64,000 nucleotides of DNA from an uncultured Veillonellaceae bacterium (GTDB lineage: Bacteria > Bacillota > Negativicutes > Veillonellales > Megasphaeraceae), in assembly GCA_900546795.1 (NCBI GenBank), contig UREG01000001.1, positions 60,600 to 124,599 of the forward strand, in the 5' to 3' direction. The first letter of the stretch is position 1. Every line of letters starts with the position of its first letter. The notes under the pieces are model-generated. The model ran no database searches, had not been told where the DNA came from, and worked only from the letters and a program-made list of their open reading frames with translations. Below, piece by piece: positions 8,356 to 17,900 of the stretch. The translations under genes were made by a program, and so were the position numbers.

Positions 8356-9699
8356 TCAAATCGGCAGCACGCCAATGCCGATCAGCAGACCGATAAACAC
8401 GGTCGGAATAACATAATGGAAAATCAGCGGCCGGAACGTAACAGCCGGATTTACCTGAGCCAAGCCGGAAGCAATGAAGATCGGCGCCGAACTTGGCGGA
8501 GACGCTCCTTCTGTAGAGCAGAATACGCAAATCAATACTACGGCGGTCACCGGATCCACACCGGCCATCGTCAGTGCCGAATACGCTACCGCACCGATCG
8601 CTACCGTCGTTGCCGTAGAACTGAGCGGGCCGGCAATCAGCGTAACGATGATGCCGACTAAAAGAATCATCAGCCAAGAAGGCACGTCCAAGCTTGCCAA
8701 TACGTCGGTCATTTCTTTGCCAAGCCCCAATTTCGTCATTACCCGTCCCGCAGCAAAGGCAAAGAACAGTACTGCGCCGGTAAGAGCAAAGGATTTCATC
8801 GTCCCCCGATTAAAATCCATCCATTCAGAAACGGATTTCGGCAGGCTTTTCCAGCCTTCAAAAATAGAAATCCAAGTGATCAGGATAGGAATCCACACGA
8901 TCAGCGAAATGCTTTTCAGCGCTTTAGAGCCAAAAGCAGACGCTTTCAAAAACTCGGATACCGGCCCCATCGTCAGTACCAGCGGAATAATAATTCCCAA
9001 AAACATCAGCAGGGACGTCCAGCCGGCTGCCAGCGTTTGGCTCAGCGGCTTTCTCATCTCTTCCGGAATCGGCGCCACACCGTCTCGCTTTACATAGTAC
9101 CGTACCAGGATCATGCGATACAGCAGATTCCATATCCCTGCTGCGAACAACGCCAAATAAAAATCTCCCGGATTGACTTGTTCGCTGACAATCGGTATTG
9201 CCAGCAGCAAAAACATGGTAGAGCACGGCGGAAACGCAATGCCCAAGCCAGCATTTCCCGCAACGATCGTCGCGGCCATCCGGTCTTTCCAGCCGGAGTT
9301 GATCATCCAGGGAATCGTTATCGTCCCTACCGATGCAGCATTCCCGGAGCCCGATCCGGAAATCATACCGAACAAGGCGCTGGCAATCGTGGCGATATAG
9401 GCCGCTCCGCCGGCAATTTTACCAAAAATAGAGTTCAAAATGTCTACGAGCCGGTACACAAGGCCTGTCTTTTTCATGATCGCCGCCATGTATGCAAACG
9501 CCATTGCCGCAAACAGTGTTTCCTGGGTTGCCGCAAACAGCAGGCTGTCTGTAAACAAGGACACCATCTTGCCGCCGCCCAGCGCCACTACGATAAGCCA
9601 TGATACAACCATTGCTTCGCCGATGTTTCGCTTCATAAACACATTCCAGATAATGATAGCGGCAATATACACGATCAGCGATAAAATACCTACACCCAT
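8356..9699 (-). CDS. TRAP-type (DctM-like) large permease
   Basis: A 447-residue polytopic membrane protein that resembles the large permease subunit of TRAP carboxylate transporters. The segment GMISGSGSGNAASVGTITIPWM (about 111-132) matches the small-residue-rich loop of that family, repeated in looser form near GPLSSTATTVAIG in the second half. No periplasmic binding protein gene (dctP/TAXI) is found upstream or downstream, and the only candidate small subunit is the 74-residue protein that follows. It is the first gene of the minus-strand operon leading to DASS copy B and citDEF. It could also belong to another ion-transporter family with the same fold. Confidence 0.7.
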   Translation of the reverse strand: MGVGILSLIVYIAAIIIWNVFMKRNIGEAMVVSWLIVVALGGGKMVSLFTDSLLFAATQETLFAAMAFAYMAAIMKKTGLVYRLVDILNSIFGKIAGGAAYIATIASALFGMISGSGSGNAASVGTITIPWMINSGWKDRMAATIVAGNAGLGIAFPPCSTMFLLLAIPIVSEQVNPGDFYLALFAAGIWNLLYRMILVRYYVKRDGVAPIPEEMRKPLSQTLAAGWTSLLMFLGIIIPLVLTMGPVSEFLKASAFGSKALKSISLIVWIPILITWISIFEGWKSLPKSVSEWMDFNRGTMKSFALTGAVLFFAFAAGRVMTKLGLGKEMTDVLASLDVPSWLMILLVGIIVTLIAGPLSSTATTVAIGAVAYSALTMAGVDPVTAVVLICVFCSTEGASPPSSAPIFIASGLAQVNPAVTFRPLIFHYVIPTVFIGLLIGIGVLPI

Positions 9700-9814
9700 A
9701 CGTTCACCCCTTTTCTAAACTCACTTTCTTACACGTCCCTATCCTCCTTTCGGTATAGTGAATCTGTTTTCAGAATTTAAAACTTTACGTTTTTATTATA
9801 AAAGCTATTTTTTC

Positions 9815-9861
9815 AATAAAAAAATAGAGAATACAAATTTTCACCATTTGCATTCTCTATT
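9815..9861 (-). terminator. Terminator after the lysR gene
   Basis: Inverted repeat AATAGAGAAT (9823-9832) pairs with 9852-9861 and is extended by AAAT/ATTT. On the minus strand a T run follows. It ends the lysR transcript 16 bp past its stop, upstream of the permease operon. Confidence 0.8.
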
Positions 9862-9876
9862 GTGTGCATCTTTATG

Positions 9877-10749
9877 CTATTTTACTAAACTCCGCTCTTT
9901 TATGAAGTTAAAAAACGCCTCGGCCAGCCGGTTTTGCAGGATCTCTTTCTTATAGATGAGGTAGGTATGGCGGTACAGGATCTTGCCCTGCTTGTCTTTT
10001 AAAATCATCGTATGCATATTTTCTCCGCCCCGCCCCATAACCATGGACGGCAGTACGCCGTATCCTACGCCTCGGTATATCATTTCCCGGCAGGTTTCCA
10101 AATTGCTTGTCTGCACATCGATGGTCGGCGGCTTTTTGAAATGCTCCGCCCACCAGGAATCGAGCACCTGCCGATAATAACTGTCGGTCAGATAATCTAC
10201 CCGCGGCAGAAGCGGCAGTTCTTCCATCGTAAACGGTTTTGCCGATACGAGCACCATATGGTCCTCGGTAATCATAAGCTGTTCAGACGGATCCCATTCC
10301 CCTTCGCTGCGGATAAAACCAAAATGCACTTTTCCGCTCCGCACGCTGCTTGCCGTTTCACTGCTGGAATGGGTCATCAGAAAAATCCGAACTTCCGGAT
10401 ATTCTTCCGTAAACGCTTTTACTATCGGCGGGAGATAATATTTGATCACCGTGTGGGGCGCCGCAATGCGCAGTACGCCTTTGACGGTCTGGCTCATTTC
10501 CGCCAGCTGCTCCCGGAACAGTTTAAACCGCTGGATCACATCCTTTGCAAATCGAACGGTAAATTCCCCTTCTTCAGTAAACACGATCCCCTTATTGCTT
10601 CGCAAAAATAAAGAAACGCCCAGCGTGGATTCAATGTACTTAATGCGGGCTGTCAGAGCCGGCTGGGAAATATACAGCTCCTTTGCCGCGCGGGTAATGT
10701 TCTTGCATTCATATAGTTTCTGCAGTATATGCCAGTCCCGTTCTTCCAT
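9877..10749 (-). CDS. LysR-family transcriptional regulator
   Basis: A 290-residue LysR regulator. The N-terminal helix-turn-helix (about 4-60) contains NITRAAKELYISQPALTARI. The substrate-binding domain follows (about 90-285) and starts with GVLRIAAPHTVIKYYLPPIV. LysR proteins usually respond to a small acid from the pathway they control. The gene lies directly upstream of the permease-DASS-citDEF operon on the same strand and is separated from it by a terminator, so it probably regulates that operon in trans. The ATG at 10749 has an AGGAGG site. Confidence 0.93.
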   Translation of the reverse strand: MEERDWHILQKLYECKNITRAAKELYISQPALTARIKYIESTLGVSLFLRSNKGIVFTEEGEFTVRFAKDVIQRFKLFREQLAEMSQTVKGVLRIAAPHTVIKYYLPPIVKAFTEEYPEVRIFLMTHSSSETASSVRSGKVHFGFIRSEGEWDPSEQLMITEDHMVLVSAKPFTMEELPLLPRVDYLTDSYYRQVLDSWWAEHFKKPPTIDVQTSNLETCREMIYRGVGYGVLPSMVMGRGGENMHTMILKDKQGKILYRHTYLIYKKEILQNRLAEAFFNFIKERSLVK

Positions 10750-11034
10750 CGTCAGCCTCCTTTGCGATCCTTATCTCTTATTTGATTCTAAGTATACACG
10801 AATTTTTCCAAAATAAAAATGAGATTTTTTTATCACGCAAAGGATTTCTACCTATCTACAACCATCGATTCTGCGGCTTGCTGTCCGAATACACCAAAAG
10901 GCATGGACTTCCTGCCCACGTTTTCTGTACATCCTTACCGCACTTCCGGCAGCAGGAAAAAAGGTTCTTCATTTTTCCCTATACCAGCCGCGATATCGTT
11001 CGCCTCCCGGATTTTTCCTAATCATTTGTCCAAT
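10750..11034. other. Intergenic, no gene seen
   Basis: Together with the adjoining ompH terminator this gap spans 320 bp. It is AT-rich next to lysR and must hold the lysR promoter. Short reading frames here have no ribosome site and no recognisable product. Confidence 0.6.
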
Positions 11035-11063
11035 AAAAAAAGACCTGCCGAAGCAAGTCTTTT
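11035..11063 (-). terminator. Terminator after ompH
   Basis: Hairpin AAAAGAC.TGC / GCA.GTCTTTT directly past the ompH stop, ending on the minus strand in a run of seven T. Confidence 0.75.
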
Positions 11064-11069
11064 GGGTAA

Positions 11070-11495
11070 TTACGAAATCTTTTTGCCTACGTCCTGAGTA
11101 ATATCCACTGCATTTTCAGCGCCGGCTACAATGCCGCTCTGTTCTACTACAACGTCCAGGCCTTTTTCTTTCCGTACTTCATCGATTTTTTTCCGGATAT
11201 CTTCCCGAATCGGAGTGAAGAGATCCGCTTCTTTTTGCTGCAGTCTCTGATCCATTTCCTGGGCCAGTTTCTGTTTGTCCGCATCGCTCAAGTTTGCGGA
11301 TTTATCCTGGAATTCTTTCTGTGCTTTTTCAATTTCTGCACGCATGGAAGCTACGGCTTTCGGCGTATTCTTATGCGCAGACACCAGAGTTTCTGCATTG
11401 ACGAAGCCTACGCCTGCAGCCAATGCGCTGCCCACTGCCATACAAGACATAACACCTGCTACCGCAAGAGCGGCAAATTTCTTTTTGAAGTTCAT
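11070..11495 (-). CDS. ompH: OmpH/Skp-family periplasmic chaperone
   Basis: A 141-residue exported protein. Residues 1-26 form a signal peptide (KKK, hydrophobic core, cleavage after ALA). The mature part begins with GVGFVNAETLVSAH, like the Skp start, and continues as a charged coiled coil rich in Q, K and E (about 50-115). Skp-type proteins escort outer-membrane proteins across the periplasm, so its presence argues for a diderm cell. The family is normally 140-180 residues. It is transcribed alone, with GGAGGT before the ATG and a terminator after the stop. Confidence 0.88.
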   Translation of the reverse strand: MNFKKKFAALAVAGVMSCMAVGSALAAGVGFVNAETLVSAHKNTPKAVASMRAEIEKAQKEFQDKSANLSDADKQKLAQEMDQRLQQKEADLFTPIREDIRKKIDEVRKEKGLDVVVEQSGIVAGAENAVDITQDVGKKIS

Positions 11496-11604
11496 ATTGC
11501 TTACCTCCTGATTCTATATTTCTATCCAATTGCGAAATTTCATACTAATACAATAAGATATTGTGCACCTAGTATATCTTACCAAGGGATTTTTTTCAAG
11601 AAAA

Positions 11605-12012
11605 TTATTTTTCTGACGCTTCGCTGCTTTCCTCTTCATCGTTTATATAGATATACTTGTCCTTTTTCATCTTATCGATGATTTCCGGCGCCATATTCAG
11701 CAGTTTTTCAAAAGCCGAGCTCTGGCTGCCGCCTTTTTTGATAGAAAACATTTCTACCCGATCGCCTTTTATTACCAGAATCGCCGTCGGTTCCAGCTTA
11801 GCGCCGCCGCCGCCGCCGATGCTGGTCTGCGGCGCGTCCGTCTGCTTGCCGTCAAAGCCGCCGGTCCCAAATCCAAAGGTTACGTCTACAAACGGCACCA
11901 GCGTCGCATCGCCGATCTGTACAGCCTGGCCGACAACCGTTTCTACAGCGATCATGTTTTTAAAGTTTTCAAAAATCACGTCCAGGTTCTCTTTGATATA
12001 ATTCGTATCCAT
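11605..12012 (-). CDS. ytfJ: GerW/YtfJ-family protein
   Basis: A 135-residue member of the GerW (YtfJ) family. Typical features are the VVGQAVQIGDATLVPFVDVTFGFG segment, the glycine-rich SIGGGGGAKLEPTAILVI, and an acidic C-terminal tail. In Bacillus the protein is made in spores and affects germination, but relatives are common in non-sporulating Firmicutes, where the role is unknown. It overlaps the DUF2953 gene by 1 bp (TAATG), the same pair as ytfI-ytfJ. Confidence 0.88.
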   Translation of the reverse strand: MDTNYIKENLDVIFENFKNMIAVETVVGQAVQIGDATLVPFVDVTFGFGTGGFDGKQTDAPQTSIGGGGGAKLEPTAILVIKGDRVEMFSIKKGGSQSSAFEKLLNMAPEIIDKMKKDKYIYINDEEESSEASEK

Positions 12013-12761
12013 TAGAATCCTCCTTTTCTTTTCCTAATCAGCCACAGCAGCGCAGCCCGCACGGACCGGCATGCCAGCAGCCGCAGCGTATAGCCTGCCA
12101 ATACGAGAGGAATGATCCGTCCCTTGGCTCTGCCGTCTATATCGCATACCGCTTCTGTAAAGGAAAATCGAATGCGCCCCATGTATTCCGGGAAACAAGC
12201 GTATCCCACAGCAGCGGCCATGCCCGTATAATAGGGCTGGGAAAATCCCAGTACTCCCTGAAGCGAAAACTCCCGTATCCAGCTATGGCGAAATACCGCG
12301 CGTATCCAGGAAACAACCGCTTTTGCCGCTTCCATTTTTTCAAAGGAAATCTTTTTTTCCTCTTCTTCCACCAGCGGCAGATCGTTGGCAATCACATCGG
12401 TTTCCGCCGGAATCTGCGGCTGCTCGTTCCATTCTTTTTCCAGTTCTTCATAGGTAACGCCGCCGTCCGGCACGTCGCTGGGAAGTTCCCGGCTGTCCGT
12501 TTCCCGACTCACTTCCTGCGCCAGCCACCGTTCATAATTTCGCAGCTGCGTTTGGTTTTTCCATAGATAATACACCGTGCGCCGCACCGGTTCGCCCGCT
12601 TTCCATCGGATATCCGCATACAGCCCTTTTCCCCACCAGGAAAAGAGGAAATATCCTGTCTTTTCCCGTATAGAAAAAGACAGGCGATACGACGCGGGAA
12701 CTGACAGCACCATGATCAGCGCCATGCACAGCACGGTAAATAAAATCGTCAGTCCAGCCAT
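12012..12761 (-). CDS. DUF2953-domain membrane protein (YtfI-like)
   Basis: A 249-residue protein with an N-terminal membrane segment (about 3-22), a charged, acid-rich middle (about 90-140) and a C-terminal DUF2953-like half with two weaker hydrophobic stretches (about 165-185 and 210-240). The second half shows the TGMAAAVGYAC and GRAKGRIIP pattern of that family. It is coupled to ytfJ by a 1-bp overlap, an arrangement kept in many Firmicutes. The function of the family is not known to me; the assignment rests on context as much as on sequence. Confidence 0.7.
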   Translation of the reverse strand: MAGLTILFTVLCMALIMVLSVPASYRLSFSIREKTGYFLFSWWGKGLYADIRWKAGEPVRRTVYYLWKNQTQLRNYERWLAQEVSRETDSRELPSDVPDGGVTYEELEKEWNEQPQIPAETDVIANDLPLVEEEEKKISFEKMEAAKAVVSWIRAVFRHSWIREFSLQGVLGFSQPYYTGMAAAVGYACFPEYMGRIRFSFTEAVCDIDGRAKGRIIPLVLAGYTLRLLACRSVRAALLWLIRKRKGGF

Positions 12762-12857
12762 AGCATCCCCTGCCTTCCGATGATAGTCTATCTTAATGTA
12801 ATTCTGCCTATCTCCTGAAAAATCCTTCTTTTTCTGTAAAACCGCCGCCAGGCTTCG

Positions 12858-13436
12858 TCAGCATTCTATCCCTTTGCGGGCTTCCACGCCTTTATGATAG
12901 TAATGCCGCACCTCTTTCATTTCCGTGATCAGATCCGCCGCGTCCAGTATTTCCTGCGGCGCGTTCCGTCCCGTAAATACCAGCTCCGCCTGCCCCGTAT
13001 ATTCGGCCAGCAGACTCTTCGTATCTTCTTTAGAAATCAGCCCAAAAAAGGCGGCTACATTATATTCGTCCAATACGATCAGGTCATACGCGTGGGAGCG
13101 AAGCGCTTCCCTGGCTTCTTCCACACCGGCTTTCATCATCGCTGCATAATCCTGCGGCGGATTGCCTTCTTCAAAAACCTCTATTTCATCGCCCCATGCG
13201 GCGATTTCCTCATCGGACAGCATGCCTTTTTTCACGATGAAGCAAGGTTTTCCCAGCGTTTTCAGCGTCACGCCCGGCATTTTTTCCAGCACGTCCTGTT
13301 CGCTGTAATATTTCGATTTCATAAATTGCAGGAACAGTACGTTCATGCCGGCGCCGACAGCCCGCACAGCCAGTCCTATGGCTGCCGTCGTCTTGCCTTT
13401 TCCATCTCCCGTATATACCTGAATGCAGTGGTTCAT
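12858..13436 (-). CDS. cobO: Corrinoid adenosyltransferase (CobO/BtuR type)
   Basis: A 192-residue ATP:cob(I)alamin adenosyltransferase, which transfers the adenosyl group from ATP to reduced corrinoid to make coenzyme B12. The P-loop is GDGKGKTTAA (residues 10-19), followed by GLAVRAVGAGMNVLFLQFMK and, in the second half, DLIVLDEYN and VFTGRNAPQEI, all hallmarks of the family. The gene starts 4 bp after the flavoenzyme gene, so the two are one transcript. A B12 supply fits the B12-dependent methionine synthase at 53.9-56.2 kb. Confidence 0.93.
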   Translation of the reverse strand: MNHCIQVYTGDGKGKTTAAIGLAVRAVGAGMNVLFLQFMKSKYYSEQDVLEKMPGVTLKTLGKPCFIVKKGMLSDEEIAAWGDEIEVFEEGNPPQDYAAMMKAGVEEAREALRSHAYDLIVLDEYNVAAFFGLISKEDTKSLLAEYTGQAELVFTGRNAPQEILDAADLITEMKEVRHYYHKGVEARKGIEC

Positions 13437-13440
13437 CGTA

Positions 13441-14538
13441 TCAGTCCTTTTTCTTGTTCAGCACACAGAAAATACCTTCCGGATTGAAGCAGCGGCTGCA
13501 GGAAATACAGGTGGCGTCGCTTCGGTCGCCCTCTTTCCAGCGGCGGATCAGATCCGGTTCTTTAATCAGCGGCCGGCTCAGCGATACGAAAGCGATTTTC
13601 GTTCCCGCCACGGATTCTTCCAACGTGTCGATACTGCGGCAGCCGCCGACAACGCCGACCGGAATGGACAGCTCTTCGGCGATTTCTTTTGCGTACGCAA
13701 AGAAATACTGCGGCTCTTTCGTCCGGCGGATCGGGCGGATAACTCCCTGCCGCGGAATAGAAGAAATATTGCCGCCGCTCATTTCAATGACGTCAACGCC
13801 CGCTTCTTCCAGCCATTTAGCAACGATCTTGCATTCTTCAAACGTAAAACATTCTTCTTCCATAAAATCAGCGCTGTTGAGCTTGACCCATACCGGGTAG
13901 TCCGGCCCTACGGCTTCGCGGATCGCCCGCATGGATTCCAAAAGGAACCGCGCGCGGTTTTCCAAAGAACCGCCGTATTCGTCCGTCCGTCTGTTATAGT
14001 ACGGCGTCAGGAATTTGCTCGCTAAATAGCCGTGCGCGCCGTGAACCTGAACGCCGTCGAATCCGGCTTCTTTTACGCGCCGCGCCGCGTCGGCATAGTC
14101 CTGCACCGACTGTTTGATTTCTTCTATTGTCATAGCGGCGGAAACTTCTTTGGTTTTCAGCTCCTCAATCCCGCTGGGGCTGATGATCTTTCTGCGTTCC
14201 GACACGCCTTCCGGTTTGCTCACCTGCGAGCCCATGATAACGAGCTGCCCAATGATGCAGCCGTTTTTCTTATGTACATATTCAGCAATTCGGGTAAGGG
14301 ACGGTATGAAACGGTCGCGGTCTGCCCGTATCTGTTTATGCTGATACGGTTCTATCGTACTGGCAGACATCATGCCGGTAATGATAACGCCAACGCCGCC
14401 GTCCGCCAAATCTCCCAAGCAGTCTAAAAACTGCTGCGTAGGCTGCCCCTGGTCATCGGCCATACCTTCAAAGGTAGCAGACCGAACGAATTTATTCGCC
14501 ACTTCCAATCTGCCTATATATCCTTTATCCAATAACAT
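13441..14538 (-). CDS. Old-yellow-enzyme family NADH:flavin oxidoreductase with C-terminal cysteines
   Basis: A 365-residue FMN-dependent reductase of the OYE (NamA/2,4-dienoyl-CoA reductase barrel) family. Visible are the early NKFVRSATFEGMAD segment, the DGVQVHGAHGYLASKFLTPYYNRRTDEYGGS signature and a late GGCRSI phosphate-binding loop. The C-terminus has four cysteines (CISCSRC and FC), which resembles the iron-sulfur site of the longer dienoyl-CoA reductases, although the rest of that enzyme is missing. The ATG at 14538 has AAGGAG at the right distance; the upstream ATG at 14562 would include that ribosome site. The substrate is unknown. Confidence 0.88.
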   Translation of the reverse strand: MLLDKGYIGRLEVANKFVRSATFEGMADDQGQPTQQFLDCLGDLADGGVGVIITGMMSASTIEPYQHKQIRADRDRFIPSLTRIAEYVHKKNGCIIGQLVIMGSQVSKPEGVSERRKIISPSGIEELKTKEVSAAMTIEEIKQSVQDYADAARRVKEAGFDGVQVHGAHGYLASKFLTPYYNRRTDEYGGSLENRARFLLESMRAIREAVGPDYPVWVKLNSADFMEEECFTFEECKIVAKWLEEAGVDVIEMSGGNISSIPRQGVIRPIRRTKEPQYFFAYAKEIAEELSIPVGVVGGCRSIDTLEESVAGTKIAFVSLSRPLIKEPDLIRRWKEGDRSDATCISCSRCFNPEGIFCVLNKKKD

Positions 14539-14847
14539 GCAATCTACTCCTTCTCTGCCCATATGGCCTTTCTGCCATAATCTGTATTATTTCATCTAAA
14601 CATTATAACGCAAATTATCCATTTATAACAGACAAATCCTCATATCGTTTTTTTGATGCAGCCCATAGTTTATATGAGATCCTAAAATTTAATCCTTTCT
14701 TAATTTATAAATCTCCATTTTTTCGCCGTATCGTTCTTCTTTCGCCCGTTGGAAAATAAAGAAGCATTATAATTTCTTAGAAAATTTTTATCTTATGAAT
14801 AATTTATAGACTACTTTCATTGTATACAGTATTTTTTTGAAATCTGC
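14539..14847. other. Divergent intergenic region, no gene seen
   Basis: An AT-rich spacer between the flavoenzyme operon (minus) and gltB (plus). Apart from the gltB promoter that follows, I see no hairpin, riboswitch-like structure or reading frame with a ribosome site. Confidence 0.6.
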
Positions 14848-14876
14848 TTGCAGTAGATAAAATCTTTTTCTATAAT
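14848..14876 (+). promoter_or_regulatory. Putative sigma70-type promoter of gltB
   Basis: TTGCAG (14848-14853), a 17-bp spacer and a perfect TATAAT (14871-14876), about 58 bp before the gltB start codon. Confidence 0.75.
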
Positions 14877-14934
14877 TGCACTAACTATTATCATATTTTT
14901 TATAATATGAATCAAGATAGGGGGAGGGGTTTGT

Positions 14935-17900
14935 ATGAAACAGTATCGGGATCTGCCTGCCCGTCAGGGGCTGTATGACCCGTCGTATGAAAAAGATGCC
15001 TGCGGCATGGGGTTTGTTGTCAATTATAAAGGGGTAAAATCTCATGATATTATCGACCAGGCGCTGACGATATTGGAAAAGCTGAAACATAGAGGAGCCG
15101 AGGGAGCCGACGCTAAAACCGGCGACGGCGCCGGCATTTTGGTGCAGCTGCCGCATGAATTTTTTTGCCGCGAATGTAGCGTGCTTGGCTTTTCGCTTCC
15201 GGAACCGGGAGAATATGGCGTCGGCATGATTTTTGCCCATCGGTACGACCATTTCCGACAGAGGCAAATGGCGGAATTTGAAAAAGTCGTCCGCATGGAA
15301 GGACAAACCGTATTGGGCTGGCGGGAAGTGCCGATTGATGAAAGCCAGATCGGGGAAGCAGCCAAATCGATCCGTCCGCGGTTTTTACAGGTCTTTATCC
15401 AGAAAAGTCCGGATATTCTGACTCAAATGGATTTTGAGCGCAAGCTCTACGTCATTCGGAAACAGGCGGAAAAAATCATTACGCCCATGAGCCAGGAAAT
15501 GGGTTCTGATTTTTATGTCGCCAGCCTGTCGTCCCGTACTATTGTATATAAGGGGATGCTGACCGCCGAACAGCTCCGCGATTTTTATCTGGATCTGTCG
15601 GATCTGGATTTCGTTTCCGCCCTGGCCATGCTCCATTCCCGGTTCAGTACGAATACGTTTCCCAGCTGGGCCCGCGCCCATCCGAACCGATATATCGTAC
15701 ACAATGGGGAAATCAATACGATCAACGGCAATATCAACTGGATCAATGCCCGGGAAGGCAAAGCGGATTCGCCGTATTTTCCGGATATGACCAAAGTCTT
15801 TCCCGTCGTGGACAGCACGGGCAGCGATTCGGCCATGTTTGACAACAGCCTTGAATTTCTCTACATGACCGGCCGTTCCCTGCCCCATGCCATGATGATG
15901 ATGATTCCGGAACCGTGGGAACACAACCCGCAGATGAGCCAGGAAAAACGGGATTTTTATAAATACCACAGCTTCATCACCGAACCTTGGGACGGCCCGG
16001 CGGCCATGGCGTTTACAGACGGCACGGTCATCGGCGGCATGCTGGACCGCAACGGTCTGCGTCCGTCCCGTTACTATGTCACCAAAGACGACAAAGTCAT
16101 CATGGCGTCGGAAGTAGGCGTTGTAGATGAAGCGCCGGAAAATATTGTATATAAGGGCCGGCTGGAACCGGGAAAAATGCTGCTGATTGACACCGCCCAG
16201 CAGCGCATCATTTCCGATGATGAGATCAAACATACCATCGCGTCCGAACATCCCTATTCCCAATGGATTAAAAAGCATATCCTCCATCTGGAAGATTTGC
16301 CGAAACCGCTGCTTGATACGAAGCATATCATGAGCGATCTGATCCAGCAGCAAAAAGCATTTGGCTACACGAAAGAAGATATTCAGCAGATGATCGTTCC
16401 CATGGTCAAAACCGGCAAAGAACCGGTCGGCGCCATGGGAGCCGATGTGCCGCTGGCTGTCCTTTCCGATAAACCGCAGCTGCTGTACACCTATTTTAAA
16501 GAAACGTTTGCGCAGGTAACCAATCCGGCTATCGATGGAATCCGCGAAGAAATCGTCACGTCCGCCAGCGTCATGGTCGGCAACGCCGGCAACATGATGG
16601 ACCCGGACGAACCGGACACGGCAGCGTTATTCATGCCGTACCCGATTCTTACGAATGAAGAGCTGGACGTGATCAAAACCCTGAAAACGCCGCAGCTCAA
16701 AACGGCGACGCTCTCCATGCTCTATCCGGTCAACAGCGGCACCGAAGGACTTGAATCTGCGATCGAATCCATGTGCATCGAAGCAGAAAAAGCCATTGCG
16801 TCCGGCGCCAATATCCTTCTGCTTTCCGACCGGGGCGTAAATGCGAAAATGTGCGCCATCCCGGCGCTTTTGGCCACCGCCGCCCTGCACAGCCATCTGA
16901 TCCGCAAAAATGTCCGTCCGGACGTCGGCCTGATTCTCGAATCGGCAGAGCCTCGGGAAGTGCATCATTTCTGCACCCTCATCGGCTACGGCATTACTGC
17001 GGTCAATCCGTATCTGGCGCTGGAAACGATCAAAGACCTGCATGCAAAAAAACTATTTGGCGCAATGACGTGCGAAGATGCACAGAAAAACTATATCCTC
17101 GCTTCCGTAAAAGGAATCTTGAAAGTCATGTCCAAAATGGGTATTTCCACGATCCGCAGTTACCACGGCGCGCAGATTTTTGAAGCCCTCGGCATTAAGC
17201 AGGATCTGATCAACCAGTATTTCCCCAATACGCCGAGCCGCATCGAAGGCATCGGCATACCGGAAATCGCCAAAGAAACGGCGCTGCGCCACGTATTTGC
17301 CTTTGACACGGATTCGGATCTGGAAGCGGGAGATTTCTACCGGTACAGCAAGACCGGAGAGCCGCACCTGTTTACGCCGGAAACGATCGATCTTCTCCAG
17401 CGGGCCTGCCGGGAAGGGAATTATTCCATCTATAAAGAATACGCCAGAAAAATGAACAACGCCGGCCTGATCCGGCTCCGCGACCTGCTCACCTTTGTGT
17501 ATCCGGCCGGCGGCAGCATTCCTATTGAAGAAGTAGAATCCGTCGACGATATCGTAAAACGGTTCCGCACCGGCGCAATGAGCTACGGCGCGCTCAGCAA
17601 AGAAGCCCATGAATGTATTGCCATTGCCATGAACCGCATCGGCGGCAAAAGCAACTGCGGCGAAGGCGGGGAAAGCGCAGAACGGTTTGCTCTTTTGCCC
17701 AACGGCGACGATCCCAACGACCGGATCAAACAGGTATCGACCGCCCGTTTCGGCGTAACCAGCGAATATCTGCTCCACGCAGACGAATTGCAGATCAAAT
17801 GCGCCCAAGGCGCAAAACCTGGCGAAGGCGGCCAGCTGCCGGGTAAAAAAGTCTATCCGGAAATCGCCCGCGTCCGCCATTCCACGCCGGGGGTAGAACT

